Assembly: GCA_003344405.1 (NCBI GenBank)
Contig: NOWV01000049.1
Span: 186,001 to 250,000 of the forward strand
Direction: 5' to 3'
Source: Trichoplax sp. H2
Lineage: Eukaryota > Placozoa > Uniplacotomia > Trichoplacea
Length of the DNA stretch: 64,000 nucleotides
Positions 61,798 through 64,000 of the stretch are shown here, piece by piece. The stretch's first letter is position 1; the number at the start of each line of letters is the position of its first letter. Made by a program: the position numbers and the translations under genes. Under the pieces are notes generated by a model. It searched no databases, was not told the DNA's origin, and saw only the letters and a program-made list of their open reading frames with translations.

Positions 61798-64000
61798 TCC
61801 GGGAATCCGTGGTCCATGCCATCTCATCTCTGGACTGCAGCATCGACGGACTGTCAACGTTTCCCCGGGACAGCCTTCATTCATTTAGTGGTTCCACTAC
61901 GCCATTTTTTCCTTACTCGTTCCTGCTTGTTATTTCGCTTAGAGATTTTGGCACACTACCTTAATTAAACTTTTCCTACTTGTATGATAGTACATGAACA
62001 TCTCTATCTCAAACCATCTCGGCTTTTATACCCTCGACGATAGATAATACCCTATGCCTTCCTAACACTTGGAAGTCCTACCATTGTGGTTCTTCTCGAT
62101 GGTCCTAACATAACTATTTTATGTCATACGGTAGACAACAGTGTGCACTAGGTACTTAGGTAGTACTTCGCTAATCTGAGCACTTTGGAAATGTCGGTTA
62201 TGTTCATACAATATACATCTTAAAATCATGCAATTGCAATTAATTTTATACAAATTGATGCAAAAATTGTTATATCGAAATGTTGCTTCTTTAGTAGCTA
62301 CTGCTACGTAAGTGATTGTACAGACTGCATGGACTACTGTAGTATGATTAGCATCTAAATCTGTAGACTTAGTGAGTCCAGGATCCCCATACATTCGGAT
62401 ATTTCCATTCTTGCGTCCATTTGTACAAAATTGATCGCAATTACATCGTTCAAAAAGTGGCCATTTTTACTATTTAAACGTATCGAAGAAAATAAATCTC
62501 ATTGTAATCCATTATACTGCACTGTATATTTGTGGATTTCTAAATACTCCTGGCCAGGCTTACCTACAGTACAGTACAAGCCCATTATATAGTCCACACT
62601 GCGGCATTTTAGTCTTACTCTGTATGTGCGGTATGCAAGTACCCTTGATTGGCCATCAACCTGCTTTACACACAGTCTTTGCGTTAAAAAATGTTCAATT
62701 TTCAAACGAATCTTCACAAACAGTTCATAAACATGCTAACTTCATAAGGAAATCGCAAACTACTTCAAGAAAGAATATCCTACCATGATACGACGATGCC
62801 ATGTATCTACAAGATGGGGCTGTTAGAACTTCACTATGTGCACTTGACATTTTGAAGCGATCAAAATGGCTTCTTTTACATATTCCTTAGTCCTAACGTC
62901 AGATACATCAAATACTGCCGATGTAAGAGACGATGGGAATGCTGTACTTTCGTTTCTAACAGTCAATGATAATATAAAGATCGACAACTGGTTTGTACAA
63001 TGGACTCTGCAATGCTCATACACATACAGTCATGGACTACAAAAAATATTCTCAAAGTATCAATTAATTGAAAAGTACTTTTTTAGTAGTCTATAATACA
63101 GTACAGAAACTACAATTTACAAAATTATAAATTAATGGATGAAATAACTCACGCAATTCAGATTTTGCGTGATAATGAAAGGATTTCATAATCCATTTCC
63201 AATGTTCCATTACATCAGCCATCATCTAGCATTGCTTTACTAATTTAAGCATAACAGACTACTTAACGCAGGATGTAATTCCTTCATTCTACTATTACAA
63301 TTCAACTGATATTACTGTACTAATGTAATTAGCTGAAATCTCGATAATGTTGCATTTTATAGAAGCCCCTAAAAGTAGGCTATCACACACCTTTATAGTA
63401 CCGATTTATTATGCTACCGAACATGTAATTACATTACTGTACGATATACGTCAAGAGATAGTGATTTAAACCCTTTGAGCTATAGTAGATGATTTCTGCA
63501 TTCAGGATCAATGAAGGAAGGGAATTCATGGAAAGGCGGAATGATACTGTATATATACTAGCGACATGGCAGTAAAAGACGGACATGCCTAGAAAATCCA
63601 ATAAAAGCTCAATCGTTATATTAATTCAATTCACATACAAGAGAACCAAGCGTCGAACAAGACTACATGCAACCTTACTGTGCTGTAAGAAAACTATTCA
63701 AAGGTCTTAATGTCGATTGCAAAGAATAAATCATTAGTTTCTCAATTACGGGATGATTTGGTAATTATAAATATTTTCTTGTAGAAGATGAATATCTACG
63801 TAACTTAAATACCAATAAAGGAAATCTCCATTTATGCCTACTATCAAAAATTTACAGTCATACGATTTAGTCAGCGAGACCAAGATTTAATGTGCGTGTT
63901 GAATAATGTGAGTACAGAGCTTTACTAGACAACCAAAAAGTATATTAAGCGACCGATTACTAGAAGGAGACTCCAATGTTTATAATAACCTGCTCGCAAA
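61798..64000. other. No supported gene to the right edge
   Basis: Frames of 60-90 codons occur on both strands (62119-62394, 62499-62717, 62866-63096) but lack motifs and splice signals that would join them. Isolated palindrome units (CTACAGTACAGTACA near 62565) are present. Parts of a gene beyond the right edge cannot be excluded. Confidence 0.5.

Overview
The window is AT-rich nuclear DNA from an early-branching animal. It holds single-copy animal housekeeping genes cut into many short exons with GT..AG introns of mostly 100-400 bases. A compact placozoan-type genome (Trichoplax/Hoilungia) fits best. That is an inference from gene content and structure, and a cnidarian or sponge is not excluded. 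I see no bacterial operon, CRISPR array, tRNA or rRNA, and no intact transposon.

Layout. 1-3747 (-): 5' part of the nucleoporin NUP107, cut off by the left edge. 4677-7043 (+): dihydropteridine reductase, divergent from NUP107. 7407-8389: a 490-bp tandem duplication that carries the tail of the next gene. 8324-10195 (-): an unrecognised 8-9 pass membrane protein, with a probable extra first exon at 11157-11277. 15367-17384 (+): a mitochondrial-type HtrA protease, convergent with a complete 18-exon galactosylceramidase at 17757-22553 (-). 22660-24900: a 189-bp satellite array, a long perfect inverted repeat and a dense field of ACTGTACAGT-type palindromes. 26201-29663 (+): a complete 14-exon PRC1 (cytokinesis regulator), with a candidate promoter near 24.9-25.1 kb. 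31917 to at least 42632 (-): an STK32/YANK kinase with unusually long introns. 54423-59862 (+): an LRRC27-like leucine-rich-repeat gene with an X-box-like site upstream. 60689-61606 (-): an intronless 305-residue protein of unknown function. The stretches 11.3-15.2, 29.7-31.9, 42.7-53.9 and 61.8-64.0 kb hold no gene I can support.

The genes do not form a pathway. They cover nuclear pores, tetrahydrobiopterin recycling, mitochondrial protein quality control, lysosomal sphingolipid breakdown, the central spindle and signalling. The most unusual shared feature is non-coding. Arrays of overlapping GTACAGTAC/TGTACAGTGTACA palindromes lie just upstream of the starts of NUP107, QDPR, HtrA and the 305-residue gene, and fill the GALC-PRC1 intergenic region. 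Exons were read by eye and their phases checked by hand; exon boundaries are predictions.
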